NCBI GenBank assembly: GCA_948567375.1
Contig: OX419760.1
Coordinates: 25,544,001-25,608,000, forward strand
Origin: Lunularia cruciata
Taxonomy: Eukaryota > Streptophyta > Marchantiopsida > Lunulariales > Lunulariaceae
DNA: 64,000 bases
Direction of reading: 5' to 3'
Part shown: positions 1 to 10,806 of the stretch, piece after piece
How the letters are laid out: every line of letters starts with the position of its first letter
Position numbering within the stretch: the stretch's first letter is position 1
Made by a program: the position numbers and the translations under genes
Notes under the pieces: generated by a model
Databases searched by the model: none
What the model saw: the letters and a program-made list of their open reading frames with translations, nothing else
What the model was told of the DNA's origin: nothing

Positions 1-3000
1 CATTTCTTTCATCGATCTTTAAATCTCTGAAGCAGCTGTTCCCTGTAAGACTCCAAAGGTGTTAAGCAAAAGCAATCAACTACGGAAAAGAACAAGAATC
101 GTCGTCTCTGACGTCTACCACGTCCACAAAGATACGAACATCGATTGAGTGAAACATCAGTTGTGCTAAGGTGGATACATCATGAGTGTCACTATCGATA
201 AAGGACTCACGCTCGAGTGGGACCTACTGATGGTTTGGAGATTCTTCGGAGAGCTGATAGGACGTATGATCGTATGATTGTTTGCTCTATAAGCCCACTC
301 TCCTATTACGGAAGACGGAGCCTGTTGTGCATCGCAGTACAGCCATGTGCATCCTCCAGCTTAAAAACCGTGGTGCATGACTATGCGTGCACTTTCACGT
401 AAACCATTCTCCTGCAAGTGGCAAAAGTAGGAATAAGTTTTCGTAGGTACTCTGTTATACTGCTTTCACGTATTCATTACCGAACTTCTCTGTCTTGTAT
501 ATTGGGACCCCAGGATACCTCTTTACAGGACCTGTTCATACCAAGTGGATTTCATGTCAAGTGGTTACTAGAGCATGTCATTGGAGAAAGTCTCATCGAT
601 TAGGTGCACATTGCTTTGTGTGCAGAGCGCACTTTACACCTTATCCCTAACTTATTTGCAACTTGCGAACTCTGTCCAAACCCTCAGAGAACTAATGCGT
701 GTGAGTAGGGCATGTCATGGGCGAGAGCGAATAAATGCAGACTCGTTCCCAGCTCTTCTGGAACGCTAATCCTATAGGGCCACGAGGTTTCGTATCCTAA
801 TCGTGTACTACTCTCAAGCTCTGCATGAAACAACTTACAGCACCACTTGCCAAAGGTGACAGCTCCAGCTGGGGGATGGTGCAACCTAGTGAAGTTATGG
901 GTGGCACTGATTATTAAGAACAACTTTTTCTGCTTGCTTATTATATCTCAGCACTGTGCTGCTACTACTAGTACCAGTACCATCATTAGAAAGACTGTGG
1001 GCAACAAAGTCACACGAACCAAAGTGACCTTGGATAGAACGATGATCGGCTGTCAAAAGTGCTCCTATCTACCATTCATGCAGAAACAACTTCTTGTGCA
1101 GTTTTATCATGCTGTAGTCTTCAAAGCATCATTGACTCCCGAGGCAAGTCAAAAACCTCAATGTGCAAAACGGAGATTCTAGCTTATATGCATTGTCGAT
1201 TACATCGGGACCTGAAAATTCTGGTATGGTTATTTACAAGGGTAGTACAGCGATATGCTTTGGCATTGCCAATCAAAGAGTTCTGGCATTGTGTGGTGGT
1301 ACTTCGGAAGCAGCACGTCGGACTAGAAGGTGGGAGGTATACCTTTAAGCTTTGAACGCCAGAGAGCTAACAGAGTCGAATTTGAGCACACAATGACAAG
1401 GTGGGTTGACTTGACGATAATCCAAGCCTTCATTTTACACCTTGCACAAGTGGGCAGAGTTTCTAAACAACGTAGGTGTATCTGAATCAATGAAGGTTCC
1501 TGAACTTCTTCCCCTCGATTTGAACAGGCGCTACATGTCGGCAGAGGCCAGAAAGACAGGGAAACACGAACTGGAATGATAGCAGTCAGTTGATAGTCCC
1601 CAGGTAAGTTTTTGCATATCTTCTGCCGTGCCTTGCTTGATGACAGTTTCAATCTCAGTCCTGAGATCAGCTTATTTCTACGCACATATCACAGGGGACG
1701 AGTTTCCTCCATATCCGTCACTACTCCGAAATTTCTACCTACAGAGCAGTTCAGACATTTCATCCCAACTACAGTTGCAACTCACCTGAAAGATCACTTG
1801 TTTGTGATGGAAGAATCGTGCACTCTCGAGTTTGTCTGGAAATGGAAACGAGTAGAGCAACAACCGTTCTCAAGAAAAGTTGTCAGCTAACTTGCATCCA
1901 AATCGGATAGAGAATTGGTTCCTCGGAGCTAATCCATATAAACCAGTGAGAAGAAGACTGGTCCTCGGCCCAGACCTACAACTTTGCCTTCGTTCTTGTG
2001 TCGAAATCAGAATACGTAACTATCGGAAGTTCTTTGACCTTCTGTTAGAGTTGTCTAGTTTAGAATCCAGATTTATTGATAGTTTTGCGATTTCTGTTGG
2101 TAGTGATAGAAGATTAAACGTCCTCAAGACATCTTTATATGCTTTAAATCGAAGAATCGTCACAGACAGGAGTGAAAACCACGCTTATGCATTGGAAGGA
2201 TTGCTGACACTAAGGACGAGGAATGTGAGGGTATCATGGGCTCTGGATCTTTCACAGATTACAGATGTTCCTTCCTGAAATTGCTTTTAACAGAACCTTT
2301 AATTCAAACCTATTCCCAGAGTGAGCTCAACCCGGAACCTCAGGGCATCCGTAAGTCTTGTACATGTTGAGAAGCCTTAAAACTTTCCTGCCACAGCAAT
2401 GAACTCTTTTGCCAGTGCTTTACGAGAAGTTCCATGGCTTAATACACGAGAGATTCCTCCATATCAGGAGTCCCAGGTTACATTTATGCTGATTGAAGGC
2501 AGCCCCGTCATGTACAGGCCCTATGAATATTATATCATATCGATCTGGTATATAAGGAATTTTACTTGTTGAAAGGAGTCTCCTCCCAGCTATGCGAGTA
2601 GTCTTTCTCACTCGTGAAAAGAGAGAACATCTGCCGCTGGGGAAATACTGTAGATGGAGTAATTTGAAATGCAAGTCATAAGATGGGGGTTGAGTGAAGT
2701 ATAGCGTTCTACTCTTCCTGCAGGTTGCTTTGTGGTGAACACCTGGACCGGCTATTCTCTCGTGGATACAACCGAGAGTTCTCTTGTAGCAACAACTGGA
2801 CATAGGATTTGCGGATGACCTTTAGCTAGATGTTCCAATTCATCCATCGGGTGTCGACATAGATTATGAAAACACCAGTTACGCGGGTTTATTCGTGGCA
2901 TTATATCTTACTTATACATTTGTTATACTTATAAACTTATACTTATCCATTTGTTTTTGCATATTCCTACTCATGGCAAGCATTAAGAGAGCGACAGCTT

Positions 3001-3855
3001 CATCAACTAAGGTTCAAGTAACTTCGTTGGTAAGCGAATTTACCATCTTGAGGCATCTGGAACTTTAATTGGCAAGATTGCTGTTCTTGCCACTAACTCA
3101 AGATACAGAGTTTCTCGACCCGATTTTACTTTGTCTGTTTTGCTGCTTCTCTAACCGGTGATGTGTAGTACTATTGAGAGGATAGCAAGTTGTCGCCGAC
3201 GAACTGTTTATTGTATTAAGTGAGCATGTTTTCTATCTGAGTTCGATCTGGAGCGACAAGTATATACAGTAATGGAAAGGAAGGATTCAGGAGGACTCAG
3301 TTCTCATTCTATCGATTTCGAGACAGAACAATACAAAAGCTTCAATAGAGGTAAATTTATTGCGGCTCACATTCCCTGTCTTTCCCCCTCCCGTTTAAGG
3401 GATCTATTGTTTTGCAACTAGCTTGTGTTCTGCAACTCAGTTAGTAACAATTTACTTGTCCTAAGACGTTCTGTTGCGTTCACATTTCTCGAGCAGAATT
3501 TAAGATCGAAATTTAGCAAACTGAATAGAAGATTTGTCTAGCAGACAAATAAAAGTTTGTGCATTGTAAACAATGGCGGGCCCATATGTAAAGTTTATTC
3601 GATCAGGTCAGGTATTGGAGGATTTCAGTACTTACCTTTCAACCACGTGATAATTTTAAATCATTTCATGGAAGCATGTTCATTGGTATATTAAGTGTGT
3701 TGACGTGCTTCGCGTTCGCGAAGTTGTGAAAAGGTCTTATCTATTGTGGGGGCGGAAAAGGCCAGATTGCTACAATTTCAGCTTTTCAGCTCTACACATT
3801 CTGCCCTCCTTGGAACTTGTTCCATGGTCATTTGTCCTAAGATTAGTGTAGAGTT
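1..3855. other. Left island, no confirmed gene
   Basis: Open reading frames here are short, overlap on both strands and resemble no family I know, except for a weak hint in 1880-2278. Base composition is visibly less AT-rich than the region beyond about 7.5 kb. No retroelement motifs (zinc knuckle, RT, integrase) are seen. It may hold exons of an intron-rich gene, a decayed gene, or plain intergenic DNA. Confidence 0.4.
1880..2278 (+). pseudogene. Unrecognised 132-codon reading frame, possible gene remnant
   Basis: This is the longest forward frame of the left 3 kb, 132 codons and rich in Arg and Leu, with no signal peptide or membrane segment. A short stretch near residues 93-108 (TDRSENHAYALEGLLT) recalls the 'DxxDHAYALMGLL'-like stretch I associate with HET-related proteins of fungi and mosses. 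That likeness comes from memory and is weak. Neither a beginning nor an end of such a protein is visible in the flanks. It could equally be a chance frame. Confidence 0.18.
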
Positions 3856-4155
3856 TTTTCGACGTAGCGAGGGGATGTGGTTACACTGTCTTTCTTCGTC
3901 GATTTGCATTTCATCGTATTTCTGTCGCAGTGGTAACTATGAACGTTGAATTAAACGTTCCATCATCCGCTATAGTCCTTTCACCGAGGATGAAGAACAC
4001 ATGTTTTCGACGTAGCAGAGGGGACGTGATTTCACAGCTTTTCTTCGTCGATTTGGATTTTTTCGAAATTTTATCGTAGTGTTAATTATGAACGTTGTTT
4101 CACACTTTCCATGATTCGCTATATTCCTTTCACCGAGGGCGAAAATCACACATGG
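3856..4155. repeat. Two-unit tandem duplication, about 148 bp
   Basis: Two diverged direct copies, 3856-4003 and 4004-4155. Both open with TTCGACGTAGC and share TTTCTTCGTCGATTTG, TATGAACGTTG and CCTTTCACCGAGG in the same order. Divergence is substantial, so the duplication is old. Confidence 0.75.
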
Positions 4156-4617
4156 AATTTGGCCACATTCTTTAAATTTAAAAGTAAATTTAAAAGAGAT
4201 TTTGTTCAATTTTACAATTTATTTCATGGTACAAACCAGCGCTTGCAATGTTATTCGAAACTTCGATTGAATTTCTAGATGTTGGCGAGATTTAAATTTT
4301 CAAGTGGAGGCTGTCGGGGCAATCTTTCATTTTGCACATGTATACAGGTTTACTATCTTCAGCAATTTCAGCAGAGATACAATTTCCGTGTAGACAGTGT
4401 CGTTGGGAACATTAAAGTCGCAATAGTAGGGACTTGGTTTAAAATTGGCATTTACTGTCCGTCGGAACGATGTTTAAAATTTTTGTGAGGGCCGTCGTAG
4501 CAATACTTCAATTTGCACATGGATACAAGTTTACTAAGATCGAGTTGTTTCAGCATTGATACAGATTTCCGCGTAGAGAAATACGTGGTTGGAAACATCA
4601 GAGCCAGAATCACTGAA

Positions 4618-4651
4618 AGTGACCTACTGATTTATTTTTCAGTAGGTCACT
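4618..4651. repeat. Perfect 13-bp inverted repeat with 8-nt loop
   Basis: The arm AGTGACCTACTGA (4618-4630) is exactly complementary to 4639-4651 across the loop TTTATTTT. There is no downstream U-tract typical of a terminator, and none is expected in a plant nucleus. Confidence 0.85.
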
Positions 4652-4802
4652 GTAAGACTCGATTGAGTATTCAGATGAATGCGAGGTTTAACATTTCCAT
4701 GCAGATTTTGTTTAAACTGAATACTCCATTTCACGTGAGCATAGGTTTACCAACCTCACGGTCCTCGCAGTTGTACAGATTCCCATGTAAAGAAGCTTGT
4801 CG

Positions 4803-4912
4803 TTCGAAATATCACCGATAGTGTTCTTTATTCGAAGTATCACAGATGTGTTGTTCGAAATATCACAGATGTTCTATATTTTCGCAGATGTGTTCTTCGA
4901 TATATCACAGAT
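4803..4912. repeat. Minisatellite, TTCGAAATATCACAGAT-like units
   Basis: Five irregular copies of a TTCGAAATATCACAGAT-like unit start near 4803, 4831, 4854, 4881 and 4896, spaced 15 to 28 bp. Confidence 0.7.
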
Positions 4913-5039
4913 CTTAGATACATAACAAATTCACGTGTACAAGGCCTGTCGGAAGGATACCTTAATTTACGGAGCTACTGGTCAAGACATGTAGATTAAA
5001 TTGCATCGGGCAAGGCACAATCGAAACTAGCGATGCCCA

Positions 5040-5666
5040 CTATCTTACTGTAAATCTAACGCAGTCGTCCACGGGACCACGCTGAGCGACTGGCATGACA
5101 AGGCTATTCTGACTTAAAGAGGCAGCTGTGGTGCAGAGTCGGTACTTTCCAGGGGTTAGACCATTATCAACGGAAGCGTAAAGCCTCCCATCACCCTCAG
5201 CGACCTGGTTCAATCCCTTGAAATAATCGAAGTCAGTAGCAGGGGGAACCGAATCCTTCCCGCGCAGCTTCTGAATTACGATGTGGGCGTGGCCTTTAAT
5301 TATTCCTTCCTTGTTGAGCTGTTGAGAGAACGTGAAGTACTCTGTCGCCGCATCACTGAAGAACCCTGTGTCCAAATTCATTACCTTGACAACCACTTCA
5401 AATGGTGGTCCAGCTGGAATACAAGCACCATTTTGAGGTTCGAGAATCAAGGTAGAGGTAATGTGATCTTTAGATGGGATTTCCCCCATCTGCGTGGTGC
5501 TGCAGGTGCCGGGTCCGGACTCCAGGTATTGTTTCCCATCTGCCTTCCTTAAGGAGCTTCTCCGGCAAATTTCACTATCTGGAGCACCAGACATTGAGTC
5601 GTCCTCGAATGCTGCGTGCACTGACAGCAACAATGCCAATAAGACGCACATTCGCGCAGTCTTCAT
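5040..5666 (-). CDS. Secreted protein of a fungal-type family, unknown function
   Basis: The intron-free frame gives 208 residues from the chosen Met at 5664-5666. An upstream in-frame Met at 5747 would add 27 residues ahead of an otherwise perfect signal peptide, so the inner start is preferred. Residues 1-20 are a signal peptide: basic start, then MCVLLALLLSVHAA, with likely cleavage near Ala18-Ala19. The mature part has paired cysteines (SEICRRS, GTCSTTQMGEIPS, NGACIPAG, YRLCTT, DDCVRF). It also has the landmarks MNLDTGFFSDA, YFTFSQQLN, GHAHIVIQKL, FDYFKGLN, LTPGKYRL and the end AQRGPVDDCVRFTV. This order matches a family of small secreted proteins known to me mainly from ascomycetes and basidiomycetes, where the pattern reads 'NLxTGNF...YFxAPQQLNxxGxIxGHxHVVIQ'. 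The biochemical role of the family is unknown to me. The protein probably acts in the cell wall or apoplast. No catalytic motif is visible. Confidence 0.82.
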   Translation of the reverse strand: MKTARMCVLLALLLSVHAAFEDDSMSGAPDSEICRRSSLRKADGKQYLESGPGTCSTTQMGEIPSKDHITSTLILEPQNGACIPAGPPFEVVVKVMNLDTGFFSDAATEYFTFSQQLNKEGIIKGHAHIVIQKLRGKDSVPPATDFDYFKGLNQVAEGDGRLYASVDNGLTPGKYRLCTTAASLSQNSLVMPVAQRGPVDDCVRFTVR

Positions 5667-5747
5667 GTTGATCGGAAGTATCTGCAGGTTAGACTTCTTT
5701 ACTTTCGAGGAAAGTTGACACATTAGACTTTCGTTCCCTCTATGCAC

Positions 5748-7015
5748 CGTGCATTTCGGTTCATCGTGAGGATCCTTTCAGCCATGGACTCCGATTTGAT
5801 TAGGTATCTATCAAATACTGAGGCAACTATTACAGGAGACCCAGTACACATAAGTTACAAGCTACTCTATCTACCCTTAGGCATCGAGGTCCATGAACGG
5901 CACCTAGATGCAAGGGTCTGCCCTCAGTGAAGGTGAAGATAGCAAATCACAGGTGGGGAGGGTACCGCAACGAGTTGATCCTCGACGGCTTCGGAGACCT
6001 ATCTACTTGTAATCTTCCTAGTCCCTAACGCCGAGTGAGCACTATCGTGTCGCGACGAAGAGGGGATATATCGGTCTCGATCTCAGGCCTGCTCCTGTCA
6101 CAAACATGGCAAGTCCTGCTCCATTTCGAACAAATGCTTGAGGCTAGGTCGGTCAGATGGAAGGGAGGGAAAGACCGACTTTTATATTGGCTACTGAACT
6201 TGTCGCAAGAACGGAAGGGTGAAATGCTGACATCTGCCCACTCCTGGATGGACATCTTCAATCTCTTACTGCCTTAGCTCCGGACCGAACTGGTGTAAGT
6301 GCTTCAAGTGGAGACATTGAAGAGGCCGAGGTTCGGTACAGGCGTTTTTCACACGCGTGAGTATCCTGGAATCTGGATGAGTGGAGAGACGGCGGACCTT
6401 TACTCCGAGTCGTCACTTTGATGAATCTCCTCACGAATCTTTGCACGTAGATGAATTATGGACTACTGAAGGGTCGCTGAGCAGAGTAAGGAACGGGGTA
6501 GGAGACCTGTAATTTCAAGTGGCTGCTCGCATGAGCTCAGGCTCATGCGAGCAGCTACTTGAAATTCAAGGTCCGTGCTGCGAGGTGATGAGGAGTGGAG
6601 AGGTCAGTAGTACCTGAAGTTCTCGTTCTCATGAGGCGTATGACGTGCTCCGAACGCACAATGTGTACGTTCATTCTAGTACGAAGTCATCATGCGGATC
6701 CTCATACGAAATTCTCCTTTGAAGCCAAATATGGTGACGGTAATGTGTCAGAGCTACCGTATAGCATTTACTTGCAAAGCATGAGATTGATCTCAAAACG
6801 AATTGCGTACATTTGACGTGAGATGACATTTTATTAAAACCACGCGGTCCGCTATGCAAGATCCTTTTACTTGACAAGCTAGTCTGCGAGTTTCACAAGA
6901 ACGAGACACATTGAGGAGAGCCGGGATTTTTAGTGGGAAGGTATTGCAGATTAGTGCATTGCAGATTTCCACAAATACTACCGGGAGGACAGTTACAGGA
7001 GTCAAGCGGTAGAGC
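5748..7015. other. Right side of the island, no confirmed gene
   Basis: Only short overlapping frames on both strands and no recognised protein family. The notable structure is the hairpin at 6504-6573. Promoter elements of the minus-strand gene at 5040-5666 should lie just above 5666, but no clear TATA box is seen there. Confidence 0.4.
6504..6573. repeat. Long near-perfect hairpin, 4-nt loop
   Basis: Arms 6512-6536 and 6541-6565 (25 nt) pair with a single G/T mismatch, a G-U pair in RNA, across the loop TCAG. Pairing also holds for 6511/6566 and, after two mismatches, for 6504-6508 with 6569-6573. No known repeat ends coincide with it. It could be a palindromic mutation product, a small-RNA foldback, or a cloning or assembly snap-back. 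Confidence 0.9.
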
Positions 7016-7345
7016 AGCTGCAAAGGAAGTAGAGATCGATGCGGCTGCACAGGGAAATTGAAATCGAATAGGCAACAAAGGGGAATTGATATCGATAGTA
7101 GACCATAAAGGGAAATTGAGATCAATTCCAAGGGATATCGAGATTGATGGTAATCTAGATTGAATGAAATTAAGAAACACTTTAAATAGAAAATTGTGTA
7201 GAAATTAGATAGGAAAACAAGACGTGCACCCAGAGAATGGAGATCATTGCAGTTGCAAAAGGGAATTGGGATCGATGGTAGGTAATCTAGATTGAATAAA
7301 ATTAAGAATAAAACTGAGATACATTTAAATAGAAAATCGAGATAA
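7016..7345. repeat. Degenerate direct repeats, GGGAAATTGAGATCGAT-like
   Basis: Short units of the form GGGAATTGnnATCGAT recur from 7016 to 7275. A longer direct repeat containing GTAATCTAGATTGAAT.AAATTAAGAA and TTTAAATAGAAAAT occurs at about 7143-7196 and again at 7271-7345. It looks like a decayed tandem array at the boundary between the gene island and the AT-rich repeat zone. Confidence 0.6.
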
Positions 7346-7645
7346 CTGCACCCAGGTCGAATATACGCAAGTAATGGGACGAGACGGGTGTAGAGGTCAA
7401 GCAGGAGAATGGCTGCAAAAAGGGCATCGAGATTAAATGGAGTATTTACGCCCACTTCAGAGAGAAAATTGAGGCAAATTAAGTGTGGTCCATTTTATGA
7501 GAGAAAATTGAAAAAAATCCAGATAAATGAAATATAAGGTAAAAGTTCATTATGGAAAAGCCAACCTCATAGAACACAAGAAGGATGGGAAGATCAATCA
7601 AGCCGTACTACAAGGAAGAAACAAAGGAGGTAGAATTGGGATTAT

Positions 7646-7723
7646 AGAATGGGTAGAAAATTCATTATGCAGTACTACAAGGGAGAGAAAAGAGGTAGAA
7701 TGGGTAGAAAGTTCATTATGCAG
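7646..7723. repeat. 51-bp spaced duplication with partial dispersed-motif copies
   Basis: AGAATGGGTAGAAAnTTCATTATGCAG occurs at 7646-7672 and 7697-7723. The complement of the sequence just before and between these units (CTCTTTnCTCTCCCTTGTAGTAC) matches the start of the approximately 85-bp dispersed repeat described further on, so these are truncated reverse copies of it. Confidence 0.55.
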
Positions 7724-7908
7724 CATTGGAGATTATTATGCTTATTTGTTTGTGACTATTATCGCCAGTGAATGGAAGCTGAACGGAATATACTATCGCT
7801 TCATTGTGCACACCTAGAGACCTTTATGGTTATTTGGTTAGACATTGTTGTGTTTATTTGTTTGTGTTGGAGATTGTTTTGTTTGCTGTAAGCCATAAAA
7901 GCCATGTT

Positions 7909-8150
7909 CTCATTCCAAATCAATGGCTCAAGCTCCAATTGACTGAGTATACCCAAGTAAGTAATCCAAGTATTTATAAAAGGGCTACTAGGTAGAAAAC
8001 ATGAAGGATGGGAAGACCCCATCCATTTTCTCATTCCAAATCAATGGCTCAAGCTCCAATTGACTGAGTATACACAAGTAAGTATATCCAAGTATTTTTA
8101 AAAGGGCTACTACGTAGAAAACATGAAGGATTGGAAGACCCCATCAACCC
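7909..8150. repeat. Tandem duplication, 121-bp period, two units
   Basis: Units 7909-8029 and 8030-8150 are nearly identical. Both contain CTCATTCCAAATCAATGGCT, CAATTGACTGAGTATAC, AAAAGGGCTACTA and AACATGAAGGAT.GGAAGA. High similarity suggests a fairly recent duplication. The second unit runs into a reverse copy of the approximately 85-bp dispersed repeat. Confidence 0.85.
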
Positions 8151-8190
8151 CGCACAAGGGAATGACAAAAAAGGTAAAATGGGGCTAAGC
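8100..8190 (-). repeat. Dispersed ~85-bp repeat, copy 1 (reverse)
   Basis: The complement reads CCCATTTTACCTTTTTTGTC, a CCCTTGTGCGGGGTTGATGG core, then GGTCTTCCAATCCTTCATGT and a CTACGTAGTAGCCCTTTT end. It aligns end to end with the forward copies at 13084, 13705, 14471 and 14785. Confidence 0.65.
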
Positions 8191-8486
8191 CACAAGAGAG
8201 TTATACGAGAAATCTGCCCTACTGAACCTAAGATATCCGAGCTATGCAAGTAGTACGGTCCGCAAACAATTGGTGTATCCAAAGAAGCAGCACCTAGTGT
8301 GATTGCTCTCCTATGGATTGCACCAGCCACTGCCCTTTTATAGAGCAATGGACACACATTGTCTAAAATATACTACAAAGTATGAGAGTGAGAGTGGTAC
8401 CCCCTAGCGCCTAACATGATAAGCTCTTGTGCACTCCTTGACAAATGTGTCAAATGCAATGTCCATCACTTCATATAACTCCAAGG

Positions 8487-10420
8487 CTAGAGGAACAAAG
8501 AGGTGACCTCATGCATGCCCCTATACTTGGAGACCATACAACCTGTTGTTGCACTCGCCGCCCATCCAAGAGGATTGGTAATCACTCCCTCCAAAATTAT
8601 ATCCCGCATAGGGTCCATAACCACGACATCCGCAACTATCACCTGATCATCTTGGGCCAAAGTATAAGTCTGCCCTAACACATGTTGTCTACAAAGCATA
8701 CAATGCTCCTTCCAAACCAAGTACCCACTCTCTTGTGCCATAACAAACATTATGTCCCTAATAGCATCATGGGTTGTTATCTTGTGTCCTCCAAAATGAC
8801 ATCGTATCATATGGACCATTGTTGCATCTAGTGTAAAACCACACTCACAAGTGAGTAATGAAGATGTAGATGTGTGGACCAAACCTAAGTGAAACCTCAT
8901 CGCTGTAGAGAAAGTAGTTGGTGCGAGTCAAAATGCCCTAATGCACGGTTGAGCTAGGATCCAAGAGCTTGCACCCTTGTTGGAGCAAGAGCAAAGACGT
9001 GCTCTAGTAGCCTAAGGAATGGACGAGTCAACTAAGAGAGAATGTAGCATATGCTCATACTGTCGCTCCATCAAGGAATATTGTAAACCTCTAGTCCAAT
9101 TTGATGATAGTGAAGCAAAGGATGGAAATTCCTCTTGTGCTCATGGGGATAGACTATCTCTCGTTTGTTGTAATAACATCTAGAGAGAAATGGATCCCTC
9201 CTCTATCTCTGTCACATAAGTCTCCAAAACCGACCTATCAACAACCACAAAATGAGAGGAAAGTAAGGGTGTTGAGAGAGCCCAAGTACCCAAAAATGCT
9301 ATAGGTGTCATCTCCTCCATAGATAATAAGCCAACCCCTCCACATGAGATCAGCAAAGCCGTTTATCTAGGTGCCAAATCCATTGTCACACACTCAAATG
9401 TCCTTCGTCTAAAATATCACCAAAGACTCCTATAATCCTCCTATCAAAGGCTCTTAAATGTGATAAGAAGGACAAGGAGTGGTGAATTGTACGAATGAGA
9501 TAAGTCGGATGACGAGCAATACTAGAGGAGAGTAAACCAAATGCCACATGCGGATTTCTTAGTAACAAAAGGTCATCCACGTGGAGAACACCCGCCGCAA
9601 GGGTAGCGTCTAAGAAGCATGTGACAAAATCTTTGGATCCTACTGGCACTCCAAGAACACACAGTCCATCTATAGATGTGATACACTCCTCTGGAAGCTC
9701 AAGGTGGGGAGGGATACCTAAAGGGGACAATGCCTTGCACTTTGAACCTTGACTCTCAAGCTTACTAGATGTAACTTGGTAATCAAGTGGTCAAAGGCCT
9801 GCCTAATCTGATCTATAAGGCCCACGATGTGTGTATCATCTGCCAAGGAGGGAAATACACAACCTGGCATGGCCAAAGTAGTAGAAAGGAGAACTCCAAA
9901 GTGAGCCATGGCAAATAAGGGTCCCCATAAAGGATATCCCTGACATGTACCAACAATTGACTCCAAGATGGTGATATCTTCCTATGAACAATTGTGCTAC
10001 TAGTAAAGGGAAGCAAAAGAGCCATAAAAAGACGACACAAAAGGAATAAGACTCGCCAAGAATCCACCAGCCTCCCTAAGCTCTCTAAAGATGGATGCTT
10101 GTGAGACACTATTAAGGGTATTCTCAACATCCACCTATAGGACAACCCACTCTAGATGGATATCTAGGAGTGCCCTAAAGCTTAGAGATATAGCCTCACA
10201 TCCTCCAAGTGTAGCTACTCCAAACTGATGTGGACTAAAGTGTTGTCAAAAGTGAGAATGATGCTAAAGGACAATGGTACGACTGACCAAATACACAAAG
10301 ATTTCTCCAATAGTAATCGGTCTAATGCCTCCCATGTCCTTCACCATCGCAAGAAGTTGACTAGCACCTAACACTTGATTAACAGAGATAGGAATGTCTC
10401 CTCTCGCTATTGCTGCAACC
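8487..10420 (-). pseudogene. Non-LTR retrotransposon (LINE) reverse transcriptase, decayed
   Basis: Reading the minus strand from about 10420, several frames broken by stops and frameshifts together give a LINE-type reverse transcriptase. The first part reads GGIRPITIGEIFVYLVSRTI and then HQFGVATLGGCEA. A template-grip segment follows (SIVGTCQGYPLWGPLFAMAH). The catalytic turn SLADDTHIVG is at about 9824-9849. Then come CVLGVPVGSKDF and IDDLLLLR-like segments. The last part (8487-8900) has a zinc-binding-like CECG...HMIRCHFGGH followed by THDAIRDI and VADVVVMDPM, as in the tail after RT of plant LINE-like proteins I know. No endonuclease domain or poly-A tail is visible, so the copy is truncated at its 5' end. 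It is not expected to be active. Confidence 0.82.
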
Positions 10421-10670
10421 ACCTGAAACAATTTGATAAAACTATTCAGTTGATAATAAGTGGACCTATGGTTTCTTCTTACTTACAAAATCAAGGCTAG
10501 GCATCTCAAATACTTGTTGAATAGTTTTTGGCTTGTTCACTATCATCCCAACAAATTGAGGAGAAAAATGACAACTAATTATGTGTTTGAGAAGCTCAAC
10601 GTCGGAGTGTACCTAAGCACTATGCACACTTGCAAGAGAGCAATCCTACTTCTTTGTAAACGCTCTTAAG

Positions 10671-10806
10671 AACTTCTTGACCACTCATTTGCACTTGTTG
10701 ACAAGTCTTTCTGGTTAATAATCCCATTTGATAACATCAACTTCTTGACCACTCACTGGCACTTGTTGACAAGTCTTTTTGGGTAATTATCCCATTCCAT
10801 ATCATC
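10671..10806. repeat. Tandem duplication, 68-bp period
   Basis: AACTTCTTGACCACTCA starts at 10671 and again at 10739. Both units continue with GCACTTGTTGACAAGTCTTT and AATCCCATT-like ends. Confidence 0.85.

Larger units (their letters stand above)
4288..4955. repeat. Degenerate tandem array, about 180 bp period
   Basis: Units at about 4288-4430 and 4470-4612 align well: TTTGCACATG recurs 181 bp apart, followed by GTTTACTA and then ATTTCC.GTAGA. Weaker units appear near 4684-4815 and 4920-4960, recognised by a core like ACAnATTCCnnTGTA followed by GTCG. Unit length drifts, and the array is interrupted by a hairpin and a minisatellite. Confidence 0.6.

Noticed and set aside
684-923. Antisense frames of the first 3 kb as genes
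   Set aside because: Short, overlapping frames on both strands without a family match, typical of chance frames in less AT-rich DNA.
5283-5718. Forward frames across 5283-5718
   Set aside because: They are shadows of the secreted-protein gene on the minus strand.
6504-6573. Intrinsic bacterial terminator or confirmed miRNA gene
   Set aside because: No T-tract, eukaryotic context, and no small-RNA evidence available. Left as a hairpin.
6793-7455. 220-codon minus frame rich in Leu, Ile and Phe
   Set aside because: It runs through the GGGAATTG..ATCGAT repeats, so its length comes from repeated codons. No plausible membrane protein family matches, and it crosses the island border.
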